In this document: piece after piece, positions 12,271-24,890 of the stretch | How the letters are laid out: every line of letters begins with the position of its first letter | Position numbering within the stretch: the first letter of the stretch is position 1 | Source: Tillus elongatus | Lineage: Eukaryota; Arthropoda; Insecta; Coleoptera; Cleridae | Assembly: GCA_964006375.1 (NCBI GenBank) | Contig: OZ023265.1 | Coordinates: 116,263,858 to 116,327,857, forward strand | Length of the DNA: 64,000 nucleotides | Direction: 5' to 3' | Program-made: the position numbers and the translations under genes | Notes under the pieces: model-generated | Databases searched by the model: none | What the model was told of the DNA's origin: nothing | The model's input: only the letters and a program-made list of their open reading frames with translations

Positions 12271-12840
12271 CTAGCGAGTACCTGGCATGCGTTGCAATGC
12301 CACTGAAAGAAAAAAAAACATTCGTGAGTGAAATTTATTTATTGAAGTGCTTTTGGATACTCAACATTTTTGGTTTTCCCATCTGTTACATATGCAAATA
12401 AATCTGAAGGATTCCTGATGCGTGAACAGGCCGCATAGAGCTGCCCATGTGCGAAGCATGTATTTTTCATATTCAGTCCATACACTTGTTTAAGGATTGT
12501 GCTTAGTTGATGGTCATTGCAAATTCAGACGAACAGGCTTGAGAAGTACGTACGCGAACGGTTTGCAATATTGTTTTCTGTTGCTCACCTGTGTCGGACG
12601 AATAGGCTTGAGAAGTAGGTACTTGAACGATTTCCAATCTTGTTTTCCGTTGCTCATATGTTTCAGACGAACGGGCTTGAAAAGTACGTACTGGAACGGT
12701 TTCCAATCTTGCTTCCCGTTGCTCATATGTTTCTGAAGCTCGTGCCCTTTTCCTTCGAGATGTTGATTGACCAATCTCTGGTCTTTTGGGTGGCATTGAT
12801 TTAACAGTTAAAGTAACTTCGGCCAGCAATTAGAATTTCA
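12271..12840 (-). mobile_element. Helitron remnant, internally deleted
   Basis: The minus strand carries the start of a Helitron Rep/helicase protein fused to its last ~65 codons, followed at 12271-12274 by CTAG in a gtactcgCTAGta context next to a GC-richer stem (gcatgcc), the usual form of a Helitron 3' end. The Rep motif and nearly all helicase motifs are missing. The 5' (TC) terminus was not located with confidence. Confidence 0.75.
12339..12829 (-). pseudogene. Helitron Pif1-like helicase: N-terminus joined to C-terminus
   Basis: From 12829 the minus strand reads ...MPPKRPEIGQSTSRRKR, the typical Helitron N-terminal start, then three 23-residue repeats of the form ETYEQRxxRLExVxVxTxQAxSS. 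It then jumps directly into AMTIN-stop-AQS, corresponding to the MTINKAQGQT motif near the end of Pif1-type helicases. After a frame change it gives NTCFAHGQLYAACSRIRNPS, LFAYVTDGKTKNV and YPKALQ, with a stop at 12339-12341. At least one stop and one frameshift are present. The repeats may be part of the original N-terminus or a later expansion. Confidence 0.8.
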
Positions 12841-14390
12841 AAATCAACACCAATTACCAAACACACCAACTGAAATGTCTCACTTTGTATTTACTTCACT
12901 CCACTTCTGTAACATTATACGCCTAAAACACGGGAATTTCGAATAAACGGTCGCACTGAAAATGTGTAGATTTAGCAGAAAATCACAAAAAGGCTAAATT
13001 AGTGTTTATCGAAGTTCAGTACAAAACATGTTTTATAAAAAATTTATATATATTTACAAACATCCCATTCTTTTGTCACACATTTTGGAAAAATAATAAA
13101 GGAGCATTTGAAAGTCTTCGATTCGAATGGTTTTTTAACTAATATATTTGTACTCTATGAACCAAAACTAAAACCGTTAGCACAAGGATTTCATGTTTAC
13201 AAAATCGTACTAGATAGAAACATACTTGACGCCATTTAAAAAAATTTAAATGCTCGAGTTTAACACAAAAATGTGCACACAGCACAAATTTATCATTTTT
13301 CAAGTCTACTCTAAAGTACTTTTCATTTTCACATTTGATTAAATAAGAACGACGGTAATGTTTATTTGATGAACATTTTTAAATGCGTGTATTTAGCAGG
13401 AAATCGGCAAGATTATATTTTAGTTTTTTTTTAAATAATTACAAAGCATACTCTTCATGTAAATTTTTTAAACTAATAACAGAGGTAATAATTTCTTCTG
13501 TACTTTCGTTTGGTTAATATATTCAAAAAAAAATTCAGAATAATAATCGAGAAACATTTATGAAAATTTGATACCATAACGCACTTACTGATTTTTTAGA
13601 TTTCCTTTAGACACATATTTAAAATCTGGTTTGTTTTTAGATTTAACGTGACCCTTCTTTATATTTTTGCTCTACTTAGCTAGCCAGGCCGTCAGCCCCC
13701 AACAATAATATAAGTGTGTCTGCTTGTCAGGTGTACGCGTATGTTCCATAAAGGTACACATATAGTAGTGCACGTGCTTACCACACAAATGGTTATTTCC
13801 GGCGCTGGTATCACATTACCCACTTACCCTCTTTAAAAGAATCAAACCCTGCATCCGCAATCCAAGTTCCTTTTTACTCCGTACTTTGTACCAACTGAAT
13901 CAACCATATCATGGTAAATGCTATCACGGTGCTATTAGGTTCCTTTTACTAGCGGGTGTTATGTTACTTACGTGTGTGTTCCGTTGGGGTGATGTTGTCC
14001 GACTGGATGCTCTAGTAATAAACATATGCTTACAATCTGCCACGTTTATCTATTATATCAGTATTAATTTTTTTTAAATTTATTTTACGAAACAATTAGG
14101 AATGAATGTAATACTTTCACGAAAAATGTTCTCAAAGTAGAGCATATTAAGCAATTTTGATTGGGTGATACCAGAGCTTCAGAAGCATGTGTCGTTCTTT
14201 GTTCTGATACCTCCTTTCTTAAACTACAAGAGACGGATAAAAAAAGCGAAGAAGGTAAACTAGGTAGAGTTTAAGATTGTTGACAATAAAGACTTAAATC
14301 ACATGTATTCGAGGATGTGATATCCTCGTATTAATTAAAACGTCAAACTTAACAGTTTAAATACGAAAAATTCTGGTGCAATTGGTGTTA
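12841..14390. other. Anonymous region; one isolated MITE-end motif
   Basis: No gene supported. A copy of the dispersed terminal motif (ataccataacgcacttactg) lies at 13571-13590 on the minus orientation, without a visible partner nearby. The frame at 13886-14077 has no recognisable domain. Confidence 0.5.
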
Positions 14391-14394
14391 CTGA

Positions 14395-14900
14395 GACCAA
14401 TATAATCCTCACTGGGTGACACAAGCTCACTTTCGGCGACCGCAGAAAGTGAATGTTTGGACAGACGTTATAGATAGTTCGTTAATTAATATTTTTTTAC
14501 AGAAAACTTGAAAACGAACAACTAACCAAGTTTTTAAGATAACGTATCATGTTAACATTAGAAAATATCTACGTTTATAAACCAAGATGTGTGGTTCCAA
14601 CAAGATGAATCACCTTCTCAGTATGGATTTGAAGATTTTTAGATAACATTTTTCCGAAAAGAAGGATTGTGCGTTGGAGAAAACAGTGGCCAGCTCGGTC
14701 ACCTAAGTTAAAATCATGCAACTTGTTCACTTAAAAAATCAAACGTACAAAGAGCGTCCGAATGACTAAGATGATCAGAGAGCTCATATTATTGGTGAGG
14801 CGAGTGCATTTGCAAATGTTAGATGATCGTTTTTGAAAAGACTCGACTTATATTTTAAAAACAATGGAAGAAGCCATTTTGTGTATTCGAAGTTTTTTCT
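14395..14900 (+). pseudogene. Decayed DD41D-like transposase fragment
   Basis: Plus-strand pieces read NPHWVTQAHFRRPQKVNVW (about 14403-14462), then DVWFQQDESPSQYGF (about 14587-14632) around the second catalytic aspartate, then a degraded WARSPKLKSCNLF-like block near 14690-14730. Stops and frameshifts are frequent. The order matches the C-terminal half of Tc1/mariner-type transposases with the FQQD and PRSPDL blocks. The third catalytic residue is not recognisable. Confidence 0.7.
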
Positions 14901-15190
14901 TTGACTTCATCATTCAGTTTTGTATGTTGCATCTCTCAGCTTTTATCTCCGTATGTACTTTTGTTCAGGTGAATGTTTGGGCAGACATTATGGATGGTCA
15001 GTTAATTGGATCATTGTGTACGAAGAGCGTCTGAATGACTAAGATAATCGGAGGGCTCGTATTATTGGTGCTGCGAGAGCATTTGCAAATGTCGTTTTTG
15101 AAAAGACTCGATTTATGTTTTAAAAACAATGGAAGGCATTTTGTGCATTCTAAGCTTTTCCTTTGACTTCATCATTAACTTTTTGTATGT
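14751..15190. repeat. Direct duplication of the transposase 3' region
   Basis: 14751-14930 and 15018-15190 share gtacgaagagcgtc-type starts, aatgactaagat, gctc.tattattggtg, gagcatttgcaaatg, gaaaagactcga and ttaaaaacaatggaag. A short NVWADIMDGQLIG-coding piece at 14968-15005 precedes the second copy, so the duplicate carries its own piece of transposase. Confidence 0.75.
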
Positions 15191-17127
15191 TTATTTACGT
15201 AGGTACTTTTACCGTACGACATTGGCAGGTCTATATCCTAAGTCACATAACATTTTATATCTCATATTTAAAATTTCTACACAGTTTACATTTTCAGAAA
15301 ATTTCAACGGCAATGACCAGAACTCGTTAAATACATTGGTGCAATCGCCTAAGTTAAGCAACGTTGGACTTGGGTGGCCACCAGCGAACACCGTCTGCTG
15401 TTGAATGCCCTCGGAAGGCAATGGCAAGCTACCGAGTATATTTGCCAATAAAGCATTCTTCGGGAAGTATCAAGACTCGGGTTGAGTTAGAGGATATATT
15501 ACTGTTTGTACGAAATTTCAAAAACTAAATGGGGTCCGACTGCCATTTTAGGTGTCTTATTTTACTTACGACTGAACACGACAACTTAGCGGCGTCTGCA
15601 ATATATGCATAATATAAAATATAATAACAGGTAATACTTAAGTGCCTAGCAGCAATTAAGATATGAATCTATCAATTCTGCAAGAAAAACTAATTCTATC
15701 CACAATCTGAAGCTGGTGATGTTTTAAATCTGTAATGATGCTTCTGTGTGGTTCTCTGAATTATCAGTTTTCCTATGTAACTGTCAAGCTTTCAATTTTT
15801 ACTCGAAATAATTAAAATTATAATTCCCTTAGATCTCTATGACATGACCCATAAAATTCGACTCTGTCTACCCCTCATCAAAATCTACGTAGCAATTGAT
15901 TTGCTAGACTTGTCTGATTTACATCTTCTGGGGTGTTTGCCAGTGTGTCATTCATAAGCCTACTACTATTACTTTTAAATCAGTTAATCATCAACACCTC
16001 CTCTTCTCTCATCGACAACTTTGATCTTTAGAGAGTAGGTTTATCCTTGGAATTTTCGCACACCTACTATTATACCTAAACCATTTGTTTTTCTGATTTT
16101 TTGGCAACAGCTTATTTTGTCTGGTTCACTTGCCTTTTCCCCGACTTGCAATCTTTATGCTCGCGCAACCTGCAACCCAAGTCAGTTTCACTTTATTTCG
16201 ACCTCGTAGCTGCATTTGGCCCCTCCATAAAATCGCTTGGGCATTAGATAAAGTGGTACCTATCTGCTTCGCAATTTCAGTAAGCTACACGACCTAACCA
16301 GAATAAGACAATCAAAACGCATCCCGGAGTAAAAATTGTTCTAAGTTGTTAATTGAGTTAGGGGTAATTACAGGAAAGTTAACTTACTAAAATAATTCTT
16401 TCGAAAACGTGTTCTAATGGGTAAAATTAAAACCAAGAATCAAACCGACTTATGGAAGAAATTTGAAAAAAATGTGGACTCTCAACTAGTGCCGACGTAT
16501 TGCTAATGAGAATGATACCGGTGTAGATTGTAATTTAGAATTTGTTACACAAGAATTATGTTCAAGCAAGAATTTAATTTTAGTATAGTGTTTATTGACC
16601 CTTAAGAAATTGTAAAGCTACGCTGTTATTAAACGTGTATGTGTAGAAATGCATAGTTTAATTCCAAGAAAAGTCAACTGTTCTGTAATTCTATTGACGT
16701 CTTGCACACTGCATTATTTATATCGTTCCTCGATAACACACTGCATCTTGCAACCGTGGGCCCGATTCAACAGATCAAATGGTTAAAAAAATAAAAAAAG
16801 TTAAATCTAAAAGCATGACAAATTTAAAATATGAAAGTCTTCAGTCGCCTGTTTCCTGGAATAACGTATGTATAAAAACATATTTTCGTTAACTGCCGAG
16901 GTACACTTTACATCTCTTCGAATGACCAATAAAACCATATTTTTTATCAAAAAAACATCGATTCTTCATTTGACAGCAGTTATTAACCATATACTGATTT
17001 ATTGTTAACTTCCATCGTTAACGCTGAACTGTTATCATTAACGATTAGACCTGACGTTCTATCGAGGTTTGGAGGAAACTTGGAACCCATATTGTACAAC
17101 GCTAACAAGGAGAGTTAAAAAGAGTCC
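15191..17127. other. Anonymous AT-rich sequence
   Basis: No recognisable gene or repeat. The overlapping frames at 15129-15448 on both strands show no domain and partly overlap the duplicated transposase tail. Confidence 0.5.
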
Positions 17128-17165
17128 TGACGCAGCAAGGGCGTTTTGGTAGCGAATTTTTATAA
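17128..17165 (+). repeat. Dispersed MITE-end motif
   Basis: gacgcagcaagggcgttttg followed by gtagcgaatttttataaaaa, the same terminal motif seen at 47551, 56440 and other sites. No inverted partner was seen within the next 1.2 kb. Confidence 0.7.
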
Positions 17166-17339
17166 AAAAAAATAAAGTTCAAAAATGATAATTTGCTTCT
17201 GTGAAAATTCGCCAAACCAAAATTTCCACAAGAGGCTAATTAAATAATGCTAATATTTTCAATTATTTTAAAGACCTATATAAGTCAAATAGTGCATAAA
17301 AGTTTTTGCATGATAAATAAATCCACATGTAGAGACTTC

Positions 17340-17958
17340 TTATCTTTAACCATCAACATCTCACGATGGTGATTATGCCCTAGAATAGAGTTTTGTGAAT
17401 AGATACGTTAAAATCGGGAACCGCTTAGGTACGTTTTATTTACCGATAAAGCTTAATTTACCCGTGATAGAATCAACAGTTTTCCCAAAAGATCATTAAT
17501 CGGGAGAAAATCCTCACACCAGCTTATATCGAAACTTTCGATATCGATTTAGAATTAACTTATGGTGCGGTATGTGTGGAGATCAACAATTTGGTCATTT
17601 TTTTAATCAGCGTCTTACTGGACATGACTATTTACAAGTTTGGCAAGAAAACCTATTAAATATTTTTCATGATGTTCCCTTGTATGTAAATCCACGACTG
17701 CATTTCCAACACGATGGTGTCCCTCCGCACTTTAGCCTCAGAATGCGAGATTTCCTGATTACATGTTTCTTTTATCGTGGGCTTGGCAGAGGTGAACGTC
17801 AAAATTGGCGACCCAGAAAACCTGGCCTTAATCCATTGAATTATTGTCTCTGGCGATTAATGAAATTTTTGGTTTATGCAGCAAGAGTAGAAACAAGAGA
17901 AATGTTAAATGACCGCAATAACCACAACGCAGCTGTTATGAGAAATAACCGTCTTTGA
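17340..17958 (+). pseudogene. DD41D-like transposase, 3' half
   Basis: A decayed upstream part (17375-17570) matches the region around the first catalytic aspartate (IEFCE-like, then FTDKA). The open frame 17572-17958 reads MCGDQQFGHFFNQ, then RLHFQHDGVPPHFSLRMRDF with the second catalytic aspartate, then PRKPGLNPLNYCLWRLMKF. At the third catalytic position, 41 residues on, aspartate is replaced by asparagine, and the preceding SPDL is KPGL. The protein is inactive. It is more diverged than the copy at 7.9 kb and of the same spacing class. Confidence 0.75.
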
Positions 17959-18224
17959 ATTTACCTTGCTGCCAGGCTATTGATAAATGAGTCAATAAAT
18001 GTACCTAAGCCGGCCATGGTATTTCGGAAAATATTGTTTCAGGTATATTTTTTTAGTATTTAGATAGAGGTAATTATTTGTAGTCGGTTAAAAATTTTTA
18101 AAACGTATTAACATTTTTTTGACAACCTGTTTTCGGAAAGGAAACATGTTCGGACTCTTACTTATAAGAACTTTTTCCTTATTTTAACCTCTAGAATGCG
18201 TCATGAACATACTTTCCTTTCACC

Positions 18225-18370
18225 TTGAATATGTATATAATTTAACGGAGCCTAACATGGGTTCTAGGGGCTTTAATCCGCTCTTTTTTGAAAACATGTT
18301 TCGAAGATTCAAAAGTCGTTACCTCTCTATTAGCGAAATGTTCTATATGAAAATTTGCTAAAAAATACTT
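18225..18370 (-). repeat. Dispersed repeat, GAGCGCG family
   Basis: On the minus strand it reads a diverged form of a block seen at least seven times in the window: a strand with caaatgagcgcgaactagg, then ccctagaacccatatccgg, then ggtcagtttcaa. Here the recognisable parts are gcctaacatgggttctaggg, gctttaatccgctctttttt and the adjoining agtcgttacctctctattag. Confidence 0.6.
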
Positions 18371-20385
18371 ATTATTTTGCTTGCAATTATGGCCTTTTCA
18401 GATGTTGATTTGCAGTTACTTTTCCTTGGCAAAGTCAACGTTGCTGAAGAAGCAATTATTTTGCTCAAAACTCTGCTGTGGTGAATATTTTTTCTCACCA
18501 ATTTTAATTCTTTAAATCGGCCTCTACACTTTCCAGAATTTCAGGTTTAAAAGGATACTTTATTTGTCTATCTTTTGGGTAAGGTGCAAGGAGTAGATGA
18601 GTTAAAAAAAATTAGCAACAGTCTGCTATTAAAAATTATATCTAGATTAACGCATCAGCTTTAATATCTATCTGAAATTATTTCCAACTAAAATTAGTTT
18701 ATGGTTTCTGCTCATAAAATCAGATTAAACATAAATTATAGTGGGTTAACAAGCTATTTGTTTTGGCATGTGTAATAAAGTATCCTCCACATGTAGTCAA
18801 TAAAAACAGAACTTTTGTTTGACCTTAAACCAAGTGTAAACTATGATCAAAATAGATAGGGAATGACGCAAAAATTTAGCTTCATACAATATATCCAAAT
18901 TAATTAAAAGCGGAAACATATTAATCACATTAAATGTGTGTTTGATATATCTGTAGTTTCCTGTATTACTAGTGTCAAATTGTTTACGGATCTATAAGCA
19001 AATCTTAATGAAGAAACTATTGTACATGATGGGACCACGCTGGTAAACGATTCAGCGCATTTGTGCAAATGGGCGCGATTTTCAGCTCATAGAACCCACT
19101 GGATAAATATAATTCGTAAAAACGTTACAAACTAAACCGAAATGTATGAAACGTGGATATGCTGGTTAACTTCTCCCACTACAAACTCCATTTTCTTGAA
19201 AACATTGTATAAGCTCCAAAAGATTAAGCAGCACTGAATATGGTTTATTTATGTTAAAAAGATCTAGCGCAGCTAGTATAAATTCCAACTCACATTCCAG
19301 ATATAAGTGACTTTGTCAACGAAACGATCGTAAGGTCTCTGAAATATGTGTTGTGGTGATTTGGGTGTTCTCCAAGTGTACTTATTGGCCACTCTAGACA
19401 AGTCTGACCACTGTATTATATCCGCAACACACCCCCTTCAAACAGACAACACCTCACAAGAATCCACTAGGCAAATCTGGCATTATAAATCCTGTAAATT
19501 GAACGAATTAAGAAGATTTTCTATACTTAAATTATAGAGGGTGCCCCATAATTAATTGGAGATTAGCTGAGGGGTGATAGCTGGCACAAAAATAAAGCGA
19601 TTGAGCTCAACGTGCCTTAGTAAAATAATACTCGTTTTCGTTTTACAGGGTGTTTAAATAATTTTTCTTAAAACTATTTTTTCAAATATCTTGAAAGTGG
19701 TTCAGAATATGAAATGTGACATGGTATTATTAGGCATCATGCGCAATACGATGACGATATCAATTTCACCACTGCCGCTTGGTGGCGCCACCGACAACAA
19801 CACTCGTTCATTAACATGGTCATCATTTTTTTTCACTCTGTATGCACATTTTCGAACAAAAATAAAGAAAGCCCACAAAAAAGGTATACTTCTTTGAAGT
19901 CGAAAGCGTTGACCGTTTTCAAAATAAACGTATTTTTTCAATGAAAACCAAAAATCTGTATTTACTTTGTTGCTAAGTATGTTATGTTAGCAACTAGGAA
20001 CTTGTTTACTATAACTTGTCAAAATCGACTGACATTAAACAAGTTCCTTTAATTGTTATTTGCGTTAAAATGCCGCGTTATAATGATTTTTCAAATTCAT
20101 AAATGCGACATGTGGTGTGTCTTTAGCCCAGGGAAATTTGCAAACAATTTTTTTTCACGAAAATCCGAACATTTTTCTTACAATAACTTATTGAACATTT
20201 ATTATTATATATAATATAAAAATGATTTCTATGGCAACACAAACAAATTCCTGCGAAAACTGACTAACTAACACACAAACATTTGCCAAAAGAATATATA
20301 ACATTCAAATTATATGCCCAATCTGTAATTAAAGTTAAAAATAAAACAATTTGTTTGGACGAAAATCCATTGAAACATTTATTGC
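18371..20385. other. Anonymous region apart from one Penelope-type tail
   Basis: Besides the tail at 19301-19388 no gene is supported. 19538-19700 contains gagggtgccccataattaat and acagggtgtttaaataattt, phrases that look like transposon ends, but no inverted partner was found. The frames at 19691-19941 on both strands show no domain. Confidence 0.45.
19301..19388 (+). repeat. Penelope-like tail with partial hammerhead-like core
   Basis: The piece reads ctttgtcaac, then gaaacgatcgtaaggtct, then tgtgttgtggtgatttggg, then ttctccaagtgtacttat. This is the 3' two thirds of the motif block described for 34151-34250; the CTGATGA strand is lost. Confidence 0.65.
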
Positions 20386-20811
20386 AAATTACAACGGAAC
20401 CTTTAATGAACTATAAAGCACCACAGTTAATTTTTTATTTTTAACTTCATTTTTTAAATAAGCGTTAATAACACCTCGTATCTCTTCAAATTAGGTACTC
20501 ATTATTTCAAATGACCCCTCGCGATTTCTGCATTCCAAGAGATCATTATTTTCTAATTAACCCTTTTATTTTTAGTTATTGGGTCCCTATTTATTTTCAA
20601 CTATAAATTCCAAATTAGAACGGAACCCCTAATGAACTTTAAAGCTATATTCTTAATTTTTCATTTTTAACTTCATTTTTTTAAATACGCGTTGACAACA
20701 CCTGGTATCTCTTCAAATTCTGTACTCATTATTTCAAATGACCCGTCGCGATTTCTGCATTCAAAGAGAACATTCTTTTCTAATTAACCCTTTTATTTTT
20801 AGTTAAAAATC
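20386..20811. repeat. Two ~226-bp tandem copies
   Basis: Copies start at 20386 (aaattacaacggaacc) and 20612 (aaattagaacggaacc). They share ttaacttcattttt, acacct.gtatctcttcaaat, actcattatttcaaatgacc, cgcgatttctgcattc and ttctaattaacccttttatt. Divergence is around 10 percent with small indels. No coding content. Confidence 0.85.
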
Positions 20812-22144
20812 CAGAACGTGTCTTAGCTCTAGTTATGAAGGCGTGTGTTCACCGTCTGTAAATATGGGGGAGGTGCGCATCTACAAAGTGCTTCGGAGAT
20901 GAAAGGGTACACCAGGTTACCCCGAGTCGGCTCACAAAAACATTACTACCTTACATCCTGCCTTGTGTTAAACATTGAACAGATGGTTCATTATGGCCTC
21001 ATATTCAAACAGTATGTTCATAACTCAGTTAAAGATATGTTAGGCTATTTTTGTTTGATAAAAAATAAGGTGAAAGCGAAATTCATATTAAAAAACAAAA
21101 TAAAAGACAAATAAAAAAAGTAGGCCCATGAAAATGTTACGATTTGATGTTTTTTACCCTGTTAAACATAGAAGATCTCTTGAAATTCTTCAGAAAAGGT
21201 TTTGGTTTTTAGGAATGCCCTAAACAATGTATTTAGACAAAGTTAGTCATAAAATCTAGGAGTCCTTTAATAACAACTGACTGCTTTGTTATTTAAATAA
21301 AACGAAAAATATTACGAATACTTTGAAATGATTGAAACTGGTGTACTGTTTAAGGGGAGTTCAGTATGATATATAATAGTATTAAAATGGCTTTTTTGGT
21401 TTATCTGACAAGATCTGATTAGATTGTTCATATTCTCCATGATTCTTGCACTTAAATCTAGCTGTATTTAGCTGATGGCCCGTTATATATTTTGTTTAAG
21501 ACTATTAATTGTTTAGGATTACCATCGTAGACTAACCTCGTAATGAATCTAAAAGAAAAATAGGCGTCATACAATTTTGTTAGCCAGTATATGTCGCACA
21601 AAACGGGAACTTAGATGAACAGGAAAAATTCTTGAAAATAAACCCACATATTGTCGAAGTCCATTTCAAACAATTCTAGCAGAAAAGCTGTTGCAAATTA
21701 TGTCGCTATAACGATTGCCATCCTCTGTTACCGCAAATCCACCTGTATTTTCAAAAGAGTCCGACTACACCACCTACCCAAAAGTCATACCAAAGTATAA
21801 CCTTTTCTGAACGCATACTTGAAATCATTTGAATTGACTGATTTTAATATAAATATGGATAAAGTATGGTATATTTAGTAGTATAGTATATTTGATTGTC
21901 CAAAATTTCACAATATGACAATCCAAGTAAGTCGACGTACCTAAATAAACTCAGGTTCTATGTTCTCGCTGTATTTGTCAGCTTCCACTTAAAATGTCTG
22001 TTGATTAGTATATTTTTCCACCTAATAATACCACACATAAAAGTATTTTCCTCGTAAACCATCTCACCTCCAGAGTTATAAATTTTGTGAAGAGATGCAT
22101 GCCAGTTATTATACAAACTCTGATATAAGTGAATTTTCATTAAG
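20812..22144. other. Anonymous AT-rich sequence
   Basis: The frame 20845-21114 has no recognisable domain and low-complexity K/N-rich content near its end. Nothing else is supported. Confidence 0.45.
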
Positions 22145-22249
22145 AAATTTCACTAATAGAGAGGTATCTTTGTTAAGATTTTTGGAAAATGTTTTCAAGT
22201 GAGCGCGAATTAGGGCCCCTAGAACACAAATCCAAGGTCAGTTGAATTG

Positions 22250-22334
<85 letters not shown>

Positions 22335-22425
22335 TTGGCAAATCCCTTCCTTTTGTTAACAGTTCGGATGAGTTCGTTAGACAGTTTTGACACTCAAATA
22401 CTTTTAGAAAAAAATGCGGAAACAT
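22145..22425 (+). repeat. GAGCGCG-family repeat with internal (AT)n
   Basis: The left part contains gtgagcgcgaattagggccc, ctagaaca and aggtcagttgaattg. An (AT)n tract occupies 22254-22331. The right part reads tcccttccttttgttaacag, then gatgagttcgttagaca, equivalent to the right flank at 53870-53950. The same left flank-(AT)n-right flank order is seen at 53.7 kb and inverted at 58.4-58.7 kb. Confidence 0.75.
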
Positions 22426-24185
22426 TTCGAAAATGCAATATCTTAGTAAAAGTATGGCAGTAGCACTTTACACGCACGTAGACATCGTATATGTGGTCCT
22501 TTATACCAAATTTGAGCTCAATTTATTCAGTAAATCTTCAGTTATAACTAAATAAAAAATAAATAATCTACGATATGACCTGAAATTGCCTCTGAACGGG
22601 TGCCTATAATGTTAGACAAGGTCAGACACATATATCAGGGTTCCGCTGACATTGCAAACAAAATCTTCAAATTAAACTTTAAGCGGACAGGCTACAAAAA
22701 TATGTCATAACAAACCAACAGCGGGGTTGCCATTTGCCAAAACTCTTATCTGAATCTGAAGATATCATAAAAATGTGATAAATAATTTTTTAAATGAAAA
22801 TGATTCAATTTGTTTAAAGGCAATGTAGAACCTTGCTTTTTTATGTATAAATATTAAGCTCTCCATTCTTCACGGTATTTAAAAGCCATCTCGCTCTCGT
22901 AGTTTAATCTGACAACACCAGCTAGCTATTTGTCATTTGTTATTCTGCTAACTGACAGCTGATAGTAGTCATGAGAGAATTGTGTGTGCTCTACGCATAA
23001 CCTCGAAATTGACTCCGCTAATCCGCTAATAGCTTCGAATGTAAAACAGCAACCTAAGACTGATACACGTAGTAGGTAAATAATAACCCAACCTTTCATT
23101 TTGACCGAACAAGTATTCTCGGTCGTCGACTGTAGCATATTATGATTGTAACATCCAATGAAACAAATAAGAAAATAATCGTTAAATCAAGCTGTGTGCA
23201 TCAGACGCAGATTCTTAATCAATGCATGTAGGTACTGTATTACTAAAGCGAAACAAAATAATTTCAAGCAGAAATATACCCACATCAAACGAATACAGTA
23301 AGTACTTATAATATCTAGGTACATTGTTCTTGTCTAGCATTGACTGGACCCCTGCGACTAAGCAGCGAACCAAGATTTTCAATTTATGTTTAAATTGTTA
23401 CCTCATTTCATTTATTCCAAATATTTTCCCAAAAATGAATTTGAGGTTGCCTTGTTTCAGTCTCACATAGAGAACTACAATATTTTATCATTTTCAAAAA
23501 GTATGGATACAGCAACAGTAAATAAGTGTTGGAAAAGGTTTGGGTGCAGCAAGTAGGTTATGGTAGAGATTTAACTCAATTTCTCATTAAGCTAGAATCT
23601 TCAATCTTAAACCGTAGTAAAACTACGTAAAGGCAGCGTGGGTACCAATTTAAAGGAAAATAACATAATGGACTTCGCAGATTGGGTTGACTAAAACAAA
23701 ACCATCCAAGCAATCAATAATCAAAATACCTGCCATATTTATAATTTGTAAAAGATTAATTTTTTCTGGAAAGCTTTTGTAACTTCAATGAAATTTGTAA
23801 CACATTTTTTAAGAGACTTGCAATACTTACATAAATATCTACCAAATTATAAATTTCTAACTCCATAGAAAATATAAATTTCTTTAAGTAATCGCTAACT
23901 GGGACCTCTAAAACCGATCTCCAAGATCCATTTTCATTTAAAGAATTAGTTTTAATAATAATCCTTACTAATAGCACAGCAATGCTGATAATAGTGTACA
24001 ATTCTTATGAAAACTCACTACAATAAGGCACTTGTTCGAAGAAGAGGTTCAAAAAACTTTGTTCAGCATATTTACAACAGGTTGGAATAGCACATAAAAA
24101 CAGTTAGTAAACCAATTCCTAAAAACGACGTTACTAGAGTGGATGTGTTGAGATACTTCACTGTGCTACCTTAGACTCGTAAGAT
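22426..24185. other. Anonymous region; one MITE-end motif
   Basis: Only the dispersed terminal motif at 23541-23570 (ggtgcagcaagtaggttatg) was recognised. Frames at 22926-23138 and 23756-24001 have no identifiable domain. Confidence 0.45.
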
Positions 24186-24890
24186 TTGAGGATATTGTGT
24201 TGTTCAGTGCATAGAATCATAAATAAGCATAAAATGCACTCCTATTATTTCACTGCGCTTCAAGCTCTACATGAGAGGGATACACCTAGAAGAATTGAGT
24301 TTTGTAAAACTTTGCTCATTAAAATACAGAAGAACTATAACTATTTCTCCAAAATAAAATGGACTGATGAATCTGAATTTGAGGAGGAATGGATATTTAA
24401 CAGGAAACATTTACAAGACAGACCCCCCCCCTGGATAAGAGGAGGGAACTTTTAATAAGTTTTGTTTAGTTATGGGTAATAAAGCATGTTTTGAAACTTA
24501 TATTGAAAATTTAACAATCCGTATTTAACATTTGACAGTATTAAAAGATGTGGTTGTGGACTTGTAGACAATGTGCCACTAGATGTATTACAATAATGTT
24601 GGTACCAGATGGATGGGGTACCAGCTCATTCGGCTCGAAATGTTGGCAGGCAGTTGCTGACATATTTTAAGATCGTCGGGTAGGTCGAAAAGTACTTTTG
24701 GGGTAGCTTCCAGGATCGCTGGACAACCTAGTACCTCTGGACTGTTATGTATGAGGTCATATTTAAAAAAAGGGAATGCTCATCCAGTATTAAATCTAGA
24801 AGAACTAATAAACTTAGTTAAAACAGCTTTTAAAAATTTGAATCAGGCTAAAATAAGAAGAGCTACTACCACTGAATTCCATTAGATAAT
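24186..24890 (+). pseudogene. Decayed DD41D-like transposase
   Basis: The frame 24186-24455 reads CCSVHRIINKHKMHSYYF, then LQALHERDTPRRIEFCKTLL, then FSKIKWTDESEFEEE with the first catalytic aspartate. Past a stop at 24453, other frames give WYQMDGVPAHSARNVGRQLL near 24605-24660 (second aspartate) and a LPGSLDNLVPLDCYV block near 24708-24752 (third aspartate, PLD). The tail continues KKGNAHPVLNLEELINLV. Several frameshifts and stops are present. Domain order is that of an insect Tc1/mariner-type transposase. Confidence 0.75.

Noticed and set aside
12497..12736. Plus-strand frame with three similar segments
   Set aside because: It is the antisense of the Helitron N-terminal repeats on the minus strand.
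19538..19700. A further DNA transposon, from gagggtgccccataattaat and acagggtgtttaaataattt
   Set aside because: No inverted partner or coding remnant was found, so the ends cannot be supported.
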